Part shown: piece by piece, positions 6,511 through 14,485 of the stretch | How the letters are laid out: each line of letters opens with the position of its first letter | Position numbering within the stretch: the stretch's first letter is position 1 | NCBI RefSeq assembly: GCF_000173975.1 | Contig: NZ_ACEP01000101.1 | Coordinates: 1-48,908, forward strand | Reading direction: 5' to 3' | Length of the DNA: 48,908 nt | From: Anaerobutyricum hallii DSM 3353 | Lineage (GTDB): Bacteria; Bacillota; Clostridia; Lachnospirales; Lachnospiraceae | Notes under the pieces: generated by a model | What the model was told of the DNA's origin: nothing | The model's input: only the letters and a program-made list of their open reading frames with translations | The model's database searches: none | Made by a program: the position numbers and the translations under genes

Positions 6511-9500
6511 ATGGCATTTACACATTTACATGTGCATACGGAGTACAGTCTGCTGGATGGTTCTAGTAAGATTAAAGAACTTCTGCCGAGGGCAAAAGAG
6601 CTTGGAATGGATAGTCTGGCCATCACAGACCACGGGGTTATGTATGGCGTGATTGACTTTTATAAAAAGGCAAAAGAAGTAGGAATTAAACCAATTCTTG
6701 GCTGTGAGATTTATGTTGCACCAGGGTCAAGGTTTGACAGGGAGCAGGGACGAGGAGAGGATAGATATTATCATCTTGTACTGCTTGCGGAAAATAATCA
6801 GGGCTATAAAAACCTGATGAAGATTGTGACAAGAGGGTTTACAGAAGGATATTATTACAAACCAAGGGTAGACTATGAAGTGCTTGAAAAATATCATGAG
6901 GGAATTATCGCACTTAGTGCCTGTCTTGCCGGAGAGATTCCGAATAAGATTTTAAAAGAGGATTTTGATGGAGCAAGAGCTGCCGCAAACAAAATGCGTG
7001 ATATTTTTGGAGAGAATAACTTTTTCTTAGAGTTGCAAGATCATGGAATTCGTCAGCAGACCCAGGTAAATACCAGCCTGATTCGTCTTTCCAGGGAACT
7101 TGGGATTCCGATGGTTGTCACAAATGATGTGCATTATATCAGAGAGGAAGATGCGGTTCCACATGACCTGCTTCTTTGTATACAGACTGGAAAAAAAGTT
7201 TCAGACCAGGATAGAATGCGCTATGAAGGCGGGCAGTATTATCTGAAGTCGGAAGAAGAGATGCAGAAGGTATTTCCCTATGCGAGAGAGGCGATGGATA
7301 ATACCCATAAAATTGCCGAGCGATGTAATGTGGAGATTGTTTTTGGTGAGCAGAAAGTGCCAAAGTTTGATGTGCCGGAAGGTTACGATGCATTTTCTTA
7401 CTTAAAAGAGCTTTGTGAGACTGGTCTTGTGAAAAGATACGGGGACCCGCCGCCACAGGAATTGCAGGAAAGACTTTCTTATGAGCTTAGCACTATTAAA
7501 AATATGGGCTATGTTGATTATTTTCTCATTGTGTGGGATTTTATCCGTTTTGCAAAGAGTCAGGGAATCGCTGTTGGCCCGGGACGAGGAAGTGCGGCAG
7601 GAAGTATTGTTTCCTATTGTCTTGAGATTACGAATATCGACCCAATCAGATATCAGCTTATTTTTGAGCGTTTCTTAAATCCAGAGCGTGTATCCATGCC
7701 AGATATTGATATTGACTTCTGTTATGAGAGACGGCAGGAAGTTATTGATTATGTTTATGAAAAATACGGCAAAGATAAGGTAGTGCAGATTGTAACTTTC
7801 GGTACGATGGCGGCGCGTATGGCAGTTCGTGATGTTGGACGTGTCCTTGATATCCCTTATGTACAGGTTGATAATGTTGCAAAAATGATTCCAATGGAGC
7901 TTGGTATCACGATTGAAAAGGCATTAAAATCAAATCCGGAATTAAAGCAGGCATATGAGAGTGATGATGTTGTAAAGAATCTTATTGATATGTCGATGCG
8001 TCTGGAGGGATTACCGAGACATACATCAATTCATGCCGCTGGTGTCGTAATTGGTTCAAAACCGCTGGATGAATTTGTCCCACTTTCAAGAGGTGCAGAT
8101 AATGTCATCACAACACAGTTTACGATGACAACCATCGAAGAATTGGGACTTCTGAAAATGGACTTTTTAGGTCTTCGTACACTGACCGTAATTCAGGATG
8201 CCGCACGAATGATTGGAAAGAAACTTGGCCATGATTTTAGTATTGATACAATTGATTATGATGATGCCAAAGTATATGAGATGATTGGGCAGGGAAAGAC
8301 GGAGGGTGTGTTCCAGTTAGAAAGTGCTGGAATGAAGTCTTTCATGAAGGAATTAAAGCCAACGAATCTTGAGGATGTTATTGCCGGAATTTCTCTGTAC
8401 CGTCCGGGACCAATGGATTTTATTCCAAAGTATATCAAGGGAAAGCAAAATCAGGATTCAATTCAGTATACCTGTCCGGAACTGGAAGAAATACTGGCAC
8501 CGACTTACGGATGTATCGTTTATCAGGAACAGGTTATGCAGATTGTAATGCGTCTTGCCGGTTACACACTTGGCCGAAGTGACTTAGTGCGTCGTGCGAT
8601 GTCCAAGAAAAAGGGAGATGTCATGGCGAGGGAGCGTCAGAACTTCGTTTATGGTAATGAAGAAGAAGGTGTAGAAGGCTGTATCAAACGGGGAATTCCA
8701 GAAGAAACCGCCAATAAGATTTTCGATGAAATGATTGATTTTGCCAAGTATGCATTTAATAAATCTCATGCGGCTGCCTATGCGGTTGTTTCGTATCAGA
8801 CAGCATGGCTGCGCTGCTATTATCCGGTAGAATTTATGGCTGCGCTTCTTACTTCAGTAATTACTAACCCGAAAAAGATTACAGAGTATATCAATACCTG
8901 CCGTGTGATGGGAATTTCCATCCTGCCGCCGGACATCAATGAGGGGGAAGTCGGATTCTCTGTTGCAGGTGATTCTATTCGATATGGACTTGCAGCGATT
9001 AAGAGTCTCGGAAAAAGTGTGATTGATGTAATGACACAGGAAAGAGAAGCAAACGGAAAGTACAAAGATTTAAAAGATTTTATGGGGCGTCTCACATCGA
9101 AAGAAATCAATAAGAGAACGATAGAAAACCTTATCAAATCCGGAGCATTGGACAGTTTTGGTAAGACGAGAAAACAGCAGATGCTTGTCTATCCGGTTGT
9201 ACTTGAACAAGTAAACCGGGAGAAAAAAGAGTCTATGAGTGGTCAGATGTCATTGTTTGATTTCTTTTCCGAAGAAGAGAAAAAAGAATATGAGATGCAG
9301 TATCCTGATGTTGGGGAGTATGACGATGCGCAGAAACTTGCACTTGAAAAAGATGTGCTTGGTATTTATGTCAGCGGTCATCCACTGGAAAAATATATGG
9401 ATTCCATTGAGAAGCAGACAACTGCCAGATCGACAGATTTCGAACCGGATGAGGAAAGCGGACGTGCAATCGTAAGAGACGGGCAGCATTATGTTGTCGG

Positions 9501-9993
9501 TGGTCTTATTAGTAATATCACAGCCAAACTTACAAAAAATAATCAGAATATGGCATTTGTTACGTTGGAAGACTTGTATGGTACTGTAGAAATCATTGTA
9601 TTCCCGACGATATATCAAAATGTAAAGCCGTATCTCATCGAAGATAATGGACTTTATGTGAAAGGCCGGGCATCCGTTTCTGAAGAAAGTGGTAAACTGA
9701 TTGCAGAATATATTGTGCCGATTGACCAGATTCCAAAGGAAGTATGGATTCAGACAGAGAACATTGGAGAATTTACAGATAAACAACAGGATTTGTATAA
9801 AATTATCAGAAAATATCCCGGCAAAGATGAAATTGTTATTTTTTCCAAAAAAGAAAAAGCAATAAAAAGACTTCCAACATACGAAAATATTTCTGCGAAA
9901 AATGACGTATTTAGCGAGTTAAAATCACTTTTTGGTGAAAAAAATGTAAAGGTTCGCGAGAAGAGTATTGAAAAATCCCAAAAAAAGAGATAA
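6511..9993 (+). CDS. dnaE: DNA polymerase III subunit alpha
   Basis: 1160 residues. The N-terminal PHP domain (HLHVHTEYSLLDGSSKI, from residue 5) is followed by the C-family polymerase core: GPGRGSAAGSIVSYCL, and the catalytic PDIDIDF with Asp398, Asp400 and Asp402. Fingers and helix-hairpin-helix motifs come next (PRHTSIHAAGVVIG, SLYRPGPMDFIP, KKKGDVM, FAKYAFNKSHAAAYA), and then a C-terminal OB-fold (about 1000-1090). This is the DnaE-type polymerase; in Firmicutes it usually extends primers while PolC does bulk replication. AGAGGAGGAAAAG gives a strong ribosome binding site. The pairing with pfkA downstream is a common clostridial order. Confidence 0.97.
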   Translation: MAFTHLHVHTEYSLLDGSSKIKELLPRAKELGMDSLAITDHGVMYGVIDFYKKAKEVGIKPILGCEIYVAPGSRFDREQGRGEDRYYHLVLLAENNQGYKNLMKIVTRGFTEGYYYKPRVDYEVLEKYHEGIIALSACLAGEIPNKILKEDFDGARAAANKMRDIFGENNFFLELQDHGIRQQTQVNTSLIRLSRELGIPMVVTNDVHYIREEDAVPHDLLLCIQTGKKVSDQDRMRYEGGQYYLKSEEEMQKVFPYAREAMDNTHKIAERCNVEIVFGEQKVPKFDVPEGYDAFSYLKELCETGLVKRYGDPPPQELQERLSYELSTIKNMGYVDYFLIVWDFIRFAKSQGIAVGPGRGSAAGSIVSYCLEITNIDPIRYQLIFERFLNPERVSMPDIDIDFCYERRQEVIDYVYEKYGKDKVVQIVTFGTMAARMAVRDVGRVLDIPYVQVDNVAKMIPMELGITIEKALKSNPELKQAYESDDVVKNLIDMSMRLEGLPRHTSIHAAGVVIGSKPLDEFVPLSRGADNVITTQFTMTTIEELGLLKMDFLGLRTLTVIQDAARMIGKKLGHDFSIDTIDYDDAKVYEMIGQGKTEGVFQLESAGMKSFMKELKPTNLEDVIAGISLYRPGPMDFIPKYIKGKQNQDSIQYTCPELEEILAPTYGCIVYQEQVMQIVMRLAGYTLGRSDLVRRAMSKKKGDVMARERQNFVYGNEEEGVEGCIKRGIPEETANKIFDEMIDFAKYAFNKSHAAAYAVVSYQTAWLRCYYPVEFMAALLTSVITNPKKITEYINTCRVMGISILPPDINEGEVGFSVAGDSIRYGLAAIKSLGKSVIDVMTQEREANGKYKDLKDFMGRLTSKEINKRTIENLIKSGALDSFGKTRKQQMLVYPVVLEQVNREKKESMSGQMSLFDFFSEEEKKEYEMQYPDVGEYDDAQKLALEKDVLGIYVSGHPLEKYMDSIEKQTTARSTDFEPDEESGRAIVRDGQHYVVGGLISNITAKLTKNNQNMAFVTLEDLYGTVEIIVFPTIYQNVKPYLIEDNGLYVKGRASVSEESGKLIAEYIVPIDQIPKEVWIQTENIGEFTDKQQDLYKIIRKYPGKDEIVIFSKKEKAIKRLPTYENISAKNDVFSELKSLFGEKNVKVREKSIEKSQKKR

Positions 9994-10049
9994 TATATGT
10001 AATCGTTAGGGAGTATACTTAGGGAATTATGAAATGGAGGTAACGTTAG

Positions 10050-11042
10050 ATGAATAAGACTAGCGCAGTTCAGACAATTGGAATTTTAACAAGTGGTGGA
10101 GATGCTCCAGGCATGAATGCTGCATTAAGAGCAGTAGCAAGAACAGCATGGGCAAGAGGTATTGATGTAAAAGGAATTTATCGTGGTTACAGCGGACTGT
10201 TAAACGATGAGATCTTTGATATGGAGAAGGAATTCACATGTGACATCATTTCTCGTGGTGGTACAGCTTTATTTACCGCAAGATGTGAAGAATTTAAACA
10301 GTTAGAGTATCAGGAAAAGGCAGCAGAGATTTTAAGAAGTCATAACATCGACGGACTTGTTGTTATCGGTGGTGACGGATCTTTTCGTGGAGCACAGAAG
10401 TTATCTGCACAGGGAATTAACACAGTAGCTCTTCCTGGAACAATTGACTTAGATATTGCATGTACAGAATATACAATCGGTTTTGATACTGCAGTAAATA
10501 CAGCTATGCAGGCAATTGATAAGATTCGTGACTCATCCACATCTCATGAAAGATGTTCTATCATCGAGGTAATGGGAAGAAATGCTGGTTATATCGCATT
10601 ATGGTGTGGTATTGCTTCAGGAGCTGAGGATATCTTAATTCCAGAGCGTTTCGATGGTAACAGACCAAAACTTGAAAATGAATTAATTGAAAGCATTCTT
10701 GAGAAAAAAGCACTTGGTAAGAAACATCACCTTATCATCAACGCAGAAGGTGTTGGACATTCTTATGGAATGGCTAAGAGAATCGAACAGGCAACTGGTG
10801 TAGAGACAAGAGCAAGTATCTTAGGTCATATGCAGAGAGGTGGAAACCCAACAGCAAAAGACAGAGTATATGCTTCTTACATGGGAGCTTTAGCAGTAGA
10901 CCTGCTTTGCAGCGGCGCTACAAACAGAGTAGTAGGATACCGTAATGGTCAGTATATTGACTACGATATCGAAGACGCACTCGGAATGGCTAAAGACGTA
11001 GACCAGTATGAGTTTGAAATCGCTCAGATTTTAGGACGATAA
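10050..11042 (+). CDS. pfkA: ATP-dependent 6-phosphofructokinase
   Basis: 330 residues. It phosphorylates fructose 6-phosphate to the 1,6-bisphosphate, the committed step of glycolysis. Visible motifs are LTSGGDAPGMNAALRAV (ATP), VVIGGDGSFRGA (a Gly at the position that favours ATP over pyrophosphate), PGTIDLDI with catalytic Asp133, and VMGRNAGYIAL. HMQRGGNPTAKDR lies near the C-terminus. The usual TIDNDI signature has Leu134 in place of Asn, which may be a lineage feature. The length is close to the usual 320. ATGGAGGTAACG supplies the ribosome binding site. A perfect 22-bp-arm hairpin follows 31 bases after the stop. Confidence 0.96.
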   Translation: MNKTSAVQTIGILTSGGDAPGMNAALRAVARTAWARGIDVKGIYRGYSGLLNDEIFDMEKEFTCDIISRGGTALFTARCEEFKQLEYQEKAAEILRSHNIDGLVVIGGDGSFRGAQKLSAQGINTVALPGTIDLDIACTEYTIGFDTAVNTAMQAIDKIRDSSTSHERCSIIEVMGRNAGYIALWCGIASGAEDILIPERFDGNRPKLENELIESILEKKALGKKHHLIINAEGVGHSYGMAKRIEQATGVETRASILGHMQRGGNPTAKDRVYASYMGALAVDLLCSGATNRVVGYRNGQYIDYDIEDALGMAKDVDQYEFEIAQILGR

Positions 11043-11073
11043 TATAAAGCCGAGTAGAACTTGGTAGACAGAC

Positions 11074-11142
11074 GAAGAACCCCGTATATCCAAGAAGGAA
11101 TTTTATTCTGTTGCGTTAAATCTTGGATATACGGGGTTCTTC
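11074..11142. terminator. Bidirectional terminator palindrome after pfkA
   Basis: Perfect 22-bp arms (11074-11095 and 11121-11142, GAAGAACCCCGTATATCC...) enclose a 25-base centre. The gene on the other side, the alcohol dehydrogenase, converges on it. Weaker pairing extends outward (ATAAAGCC at 11043 against GGCTTTAT at 11165). The arm architecture resembles the other long palindromes, but the conserved core is absent. The rest of 11143-11242 shows nothing else. Confidence 0.75.
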
Positions 11143-11242
11143 TGCTTGTTGGCAAGCTTTAAACTGGCTTTATGTGGGCCGTCGGGTAAAAAAATTGAAA
11201 GATTTGTGGAGGCGAAGGGGGATTCAGTCTTATGGCTTTTGC

Positions 11243-12343
11243 TTATTCAACCACGATAGATTCTCGATAAATCTTCTCGATATCCTCCCTTGTTAATTCA
11301 AAAGGACATGTAGCTAATTTCGAAGTATTCTCCATCATCCTGTCGATGTAGAATGTGACTTCTTTTTGTGTTAAGCTGACTGTGCCAAGGATTTCAGTTA
11401 AGTAAGAGGCGAAGTCATCGAGGGTTTTGAAACCTAAGAGGGTAAGGATTTCTTCGACATCTTCTGGTTTCTGTTCTGCGTAAACGCGGAGGTAAGCAGC
11501 AAGGAAGATTCCGCAGGCTTTTCCGTGTGCTACTCCATTATGGTAAGTTACATCATAACTTAATGCATGTGGAATGGAAGTTCCGGTCTGGGCGATTGCC
11601 ATTCCTGCGATTGTAGAAGTCAGCATGAGTTTTTCTGCGAGTTCTTCGCTTAATTCTTCATCGGAACGAAGGAATGGAACGATGTCTCCCCACAGTTTCA
11701 ATGCGTAGTTTGCGAACATCTGGTTATAGATGTTTGTCTGGATGCTTACGCGGCTTTCGGCTGCGTGTGCAAGGGCATCGATGCAAGTGTTGATTAAAAG
11801 ATTTTTACTTGCGGACAGTAAATATTTACCGTCAATGAGGGCGATGTCTGGGAAAATCTTGTAGGAAATACTTTTCTTTGTCTGTGTGTCGTGACGGGTC
11901 AGAACGGAGACAGGAGTAACTTCTGAACCAGTACCGCAGGTTGTTGGAACGGCAGCGATTGGAAGTGTTTTTAAGTCTTTTGCTACATAGAAGCAGTCTC
12001 CGGTTTCTTCTGGGTTGGCAATTAATAAAGCGATTGCTTTCGATGCATCTAATGGAGAACCTCCGCCGATGCCGATAACGAAGTCCGCTTTGAATTCCTT
12101 ACCGATTTCAGCGGCTCTTACGACTGTCTCAACAGATGGATTTTCTTCGATTTCATTGAAAATCTGATAAGGAACGGAAGCTTCCTCTAAAACAGCGATA
12201 ACATCGTCAAGCGAACCATTTTTTTTGGAAGAACTATGTCCAGTGATAACGAATGCTCGTGTTCCTAAAGCAAGAAGTTCTTTTTTGTGATTCTTTACAC
12301 AGTTTTTTTCTGCATAAGTATTTGTAGGGTCAAAAAAATGCAT
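11243..12343 (-). CDS. Iron-containing alcohol dehydrogenase
   Basis: 366 residues of the group III metal-dependent alcohol dehydrogenase family, which interconverts aldehydes or ketones and alcohols with NAD(P)H. The dinucleotide site GIGGGSPLDASKA (91-103) and VPTTCGTGSEVTP (132-144) are intact. The metal ligands are Asp189 and His193 (CIDALAHAAES), His259 (GTSIPHA) and His273 (GVAHGKACG). The substrate cannot be read from sequence; butanol, propanediol or lactaldehyde-type roles are possible in fermenters. It is monocistronic on the minus strand, with AGGAG just before the ATG (GAAAGGAGTTTATC). Two perfect inverted repeats in its upstream region may be operators. Confidence 0.92.
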   Translation of the reverse strand: MHFFDPTNTYAEKNCVKNHKKELLALGTRAFVITGHSSSKKNGSLDDVIAVLEEASVPYQIFNEIEENPSVETVVRAAEIGKEFKADFVIGIGGGSPLDASKAIALLIANPEETGDCFYVAKDLKTLPIAAVPTTCGTGSEVTPVSVLTRHDTQTKKSISYKIFPDIALIDGKYLLSASKNLLINTCIDALAHAAESRVSIQTNIYNQMFANYALKLWGDIVPFLRSDEELSEELAEKLMLTSTIAGMAIAQTGTSIPHALSYDVTYHNGVAHGKACGIFLAAYLRVYAEQKPEDVEEILTLLGFKTLDDFASYLTEILGTVSLTQKEVTFYIDRMMENTSKLATCPFELTREDIEKIYRESIVVE

Positions 12344-12368
12344 GATAAACTCCTTTCATGGTTAGACT

Positions 12369-12384
12369 AATCGCAAATGCGATT
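12369..12384. promoter_or_regulatory. Inverted repeat AATCGC-N4-GCGATT, possible operator
   Basis: A perfect 6-bp inverted repeat lies 26-41 bases upstream of the alcohol dehydrogenase start codon. The position suits a repressor site over the transcription start. It matches neither the Rex nor the cre consensus. Confidence 0.35.
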
Positions 12385-12454
12385 TTAACGGTGAAATAGT
12401 ATACTGCATCATTGTCATTTGGCTGGAAATCAATAAAACAGTACACTGGTTATT

Positions 12455-12480
12455 TTCTGCTATAGTGTAGCATAGCAGAA
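12455..12480. promoter_or_regulatory. Inverted repeat TTCTGCTAT-N8-ATAGCAGAA, possible operator
   Basis: Perfect 9-bp arms with an 8-base centre, in the region shared by the divergent alcohol dehydrogenase and rpe genes. A tandem ATTGCAAATTGCAA follows at 12487. Without a T-run right after the arms it reads better as a protein-binding site than as a terminator. Remaining bases up to 12660 show no gene. Confidence 0.4.
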
Positions 12481-12676
12481 AGAAAAATTGCAAATTGCAA
12501 AGCTTTTTTTTCGCTTTTTTCAAGGGTTTTCTGATTTTCGGCTTGCAGTATCCCACGTTTATGTTAAGATATACTGTGAGACTTTATCTCATCATATAAA
12601 AAACAAAATATCGGAGTATAGTAATATTGGAGTTAGAAATATACAGATGATATTTTTAGAAATTAAGGAGGTACCG

Positions 12677-13333
12677 ATGAAGAAGATACTAGCACCGTCT
12701 ATTTTGTCTGCTGATTTTGCAAATCTGGGCAGAGATGTTTTGACTGCGATTGATGCCGGAGCAGAGTATGTGCATATTGATGTTATGGATGGAATGTTCG
12801 TTCCACAGATTTCTTTTGGAAATCCTGTAATTAAGGCACTTCGTCCGCTCACAGATGTGATTTTTGATGCACATTTAATGATAGAAGACCCAGGTAGATA
12901 TATCGAAGATTTTGCAAAGGCAGGAGCAGATATTATTACAGTACATGCAGAAGCCTGCACACATCTTGACCGAGTAGTACATCAGATTAAGGATTGCGGT
13001 AAGAAGGCAGCCGTTGCGATTAATCCTGCGACACCACTTTCTGCGATTGAGTATGTTTTACCAGAATTGGATATGGTATTAGTTATGACTGTAAATCCAG
13101 GTTTTGGAGGACAGAAGTACATTCCTTACTGTGGCGAGAAGGTTCGGGAGCTTCGTAAGATGATCACAGAGAAGAATCTTGATGTGGATATTCAGGTTGA
13201 CGGTGGAGTGAAGGCCTTGAATATAGCAGAGATTGCAGAATGTGGGGCTAATATATTTGTATGTGGTTCTGCTGTATTTGAAGGGAATATTGAGAAAAAT
13301 GTTAAAGAGATTTTAGAGCAGATGAATAAATAA
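12677..13333 (+). CDS. rpe: Ribulose-phosphate 3-epimerase
   Basis: 218 residues of a (beta/alpha)8 barrel that converts ribulose 5-phosphate and xylulose 5-phosphate in the pentose phosphate pathway. Family motifs are ILAPSILSADFANLG, the metal-site HIDVMDGMFVP and FDAHLMI, ITVHAEA, the phosphate-binding MTVNPGFGGQ and the catalytic VDGGV. The start at 12677 is fixed by AAGGAGGTACCG; the frame is open further upstream (to 12488), but that extension has no family match. The length is normal. It is isolated, with alcohol dehydrogenase divergent and a tnpB scrap after it. Confidence 0.96.
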   Translation: MKKILAPSILSADFANLGRDVLTAIDAGAEYVHIDVMDGMFVPQISFGNPVIKALRPLTDVIFDAHLMIEDPGRYIEDFAKAGADIITVHAEACTHLDRVVHQIKDCGKKAAVAINPATPLSAIEYVLPELDMVLVMTVNPGFGGQKYIPYCGEKVRELRKMITEKNLDVDIQVDGGVKALNIAEIAECGANIFVCGSAVFEGNIEKNVKEILEQMNK

Positions 13334-13369
13334 TTTGAGATAATAACGCACATTTAGTATACTTACTAT

Positions 13370-13472
13370 ACTATCATCTTGCCCTTGTGTTCAAGTATCG
13401 CAGGTGGGTTTTCGAGGAAAAGGAAGTGGCATGGTGGCAAACAGAGCATATAAATTCAGAATATATCCTTGA
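13370..13472 (+). pseudogene. 5' scrap of an IS605-type tnpB
   Basis: ATG at 13431 opens MVANRAYKFRIYP and hits TGA at 13470. This is the usual N-terminus of TnpB proteins (…KAYKFRIYPT…), cut off after 13 codons. The preceding 50 bases, with TTGCCCTTGTGTTCAAGTAT, look like the upstream end of such an element. No further tnpB sequence or right end is visible before mrp. This is an old insertion reduced to its left part; 13473-13620 holds nothing else identifiable. Confidence 0.6.
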
Positions 13473-13631
13473 ATTTGAATAACCAGTCACATTAAATTTG
13501 TTCTGAAGTTAAAAAGTTACAAATAATTAAGGGGTAATTTCAGTGAAAACTGAGCAAATAATTTCTAAAGAAATTGATAAAATTTTAATAGAAATTTTAT
13601 AAAAAATTTAGTTAAACGAGAGGTAAATATT

Positions 13632-14462
13632 ATGAGCGATTGTACACATGATTGTAGCAGTTGTGGCGAAAGCTGCGCACAGAGAGAGTCCAAACCAGAA
13701 GATTTTCTTGTAAAGTTAAGTAAAGGAAGTTCTGTTAAGAAGGTTATTGGTGTTGTATCCGGTAAAGGTGGAGTAGGTAAGTCTATGGTAACTTCACTTC
13801 TTGCAGCAGCTTCTATGAGAGAAGGATTTAAGACAGCTATTTTAGATGGAGATATCACAGGACCATCTATTCCAAAGGCATTTGGTCTTTCCATGAATCT
13901 TGTAGGTAACGCAGAAGGACTGATTCTGCCAGCAACAACAACTTGCGGAATCGACATTGTTTCTGTTAACCTGATGCTTGCGAATGAGACAGATCCTGTT
14001 ATCTGGAGAGGGCCTGTTCTTGGCGGAGTAATCAAACAGTTCTGGGGAGAGACATTATGGCAGAACATTGACTATATGTTCATTGATATGCCTCCAGGAA
14101 CTGGTGATGTACCGCTGACTATTTTCCAGTCTGTTCCGTTAGATGGTATTGTTATCGTATCTTCTCCACAGGAATTAGTTGGAATGATCGTAGAAAAAGC
14201 GGTGAACATGGCAAGAATGATGAATGTTCCAATTCTTGGTTTAGTAGAGAATATGAGTTATGTAGAGTGTCCTGACTGTGGAAAGCAGATTAAGGTATTT
14301 GGAGAAAGCCACATTGATGAGATCGCGGCAGAGTATGATGTACCTGTTCTGGCTAAGCTTCCAATGGACCCAGCACTTGCCGCAGCCTGTGATGCAGGAA
14401 AGATTGAGTACGTTGAAAATAATTATATGAAAGATGCCATTGAGGTATTGAAGAAATTATAA
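13632..14462 (+). CDS. mrp: Mrp/NBP35-type P-loop ATPase, iron-sulfur carrier
   Basis: 276 residues. An N-terminal cysteine cluster (Cys4, 8, 11, 15) precedes the deviant Walker A GKGGVGKS (44-51). DGDITGPSIPKAFGL, FIDMPPGTGD and a C-terminal CPDC (Cys213, Cys216) complete the family signature. Mrp proteins assemble or transfer [4Fe-4S] clusters to target enzymes. Both the N-terminal cluster and the CxxC are present, so it resembles the clostridial/archaeal two-site form. GAGAGGTAAATATT supplies the ribosome binding site. The next gene, ftsH, starts 23 bases after the stop and the two are probably co-transcribed. Confidence 0.93.
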   Translation: MSDCTHDCSSCGESCAQRESKPEDFLVKLSKGSSVKKVIGVVSGKGGVGKSMVTSLLAAASMREGFKTAILDGDITGPSIPKAFGLSMNLVGNAEGLILPATTTCGIDIVSVNLMLANETDPVIWRGPVLGGVIKQFWGETLWQNIDYMFIDMPPGTGDVPLTIFQSVPLDGIVIVSSPQELVGMIVEKAVNMARMMNVPILGLVENMSYVECPDCGKQIKVFGESHIDEIAAEYDVPVLAKLPMDPALAAACDAGKIEYVENNYMKDAIEVLKKL

Positions 14463-14485
14463 TATGAAACGTCATGGAGGCGTAA

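Noticed and set aside
9250-9786. 178-codon minus-strand frame inside dnaE
   Set aside because: It is rich in Cys, Ile and Phe with no domain, antisense to the conserved dnaE reading frame; a codon-usage shadow.
12488-12676. Extension of rpe
   Set aside because: There is no family match upstream of MKKILAPSILSADF, and the AAGGAGG site precedes 12677.
13565-14068. 167-codon minus-strand frame over mrp
   Set aside because: It is antisense to the conserved P-loop ATPase coding sequence and has no family features.
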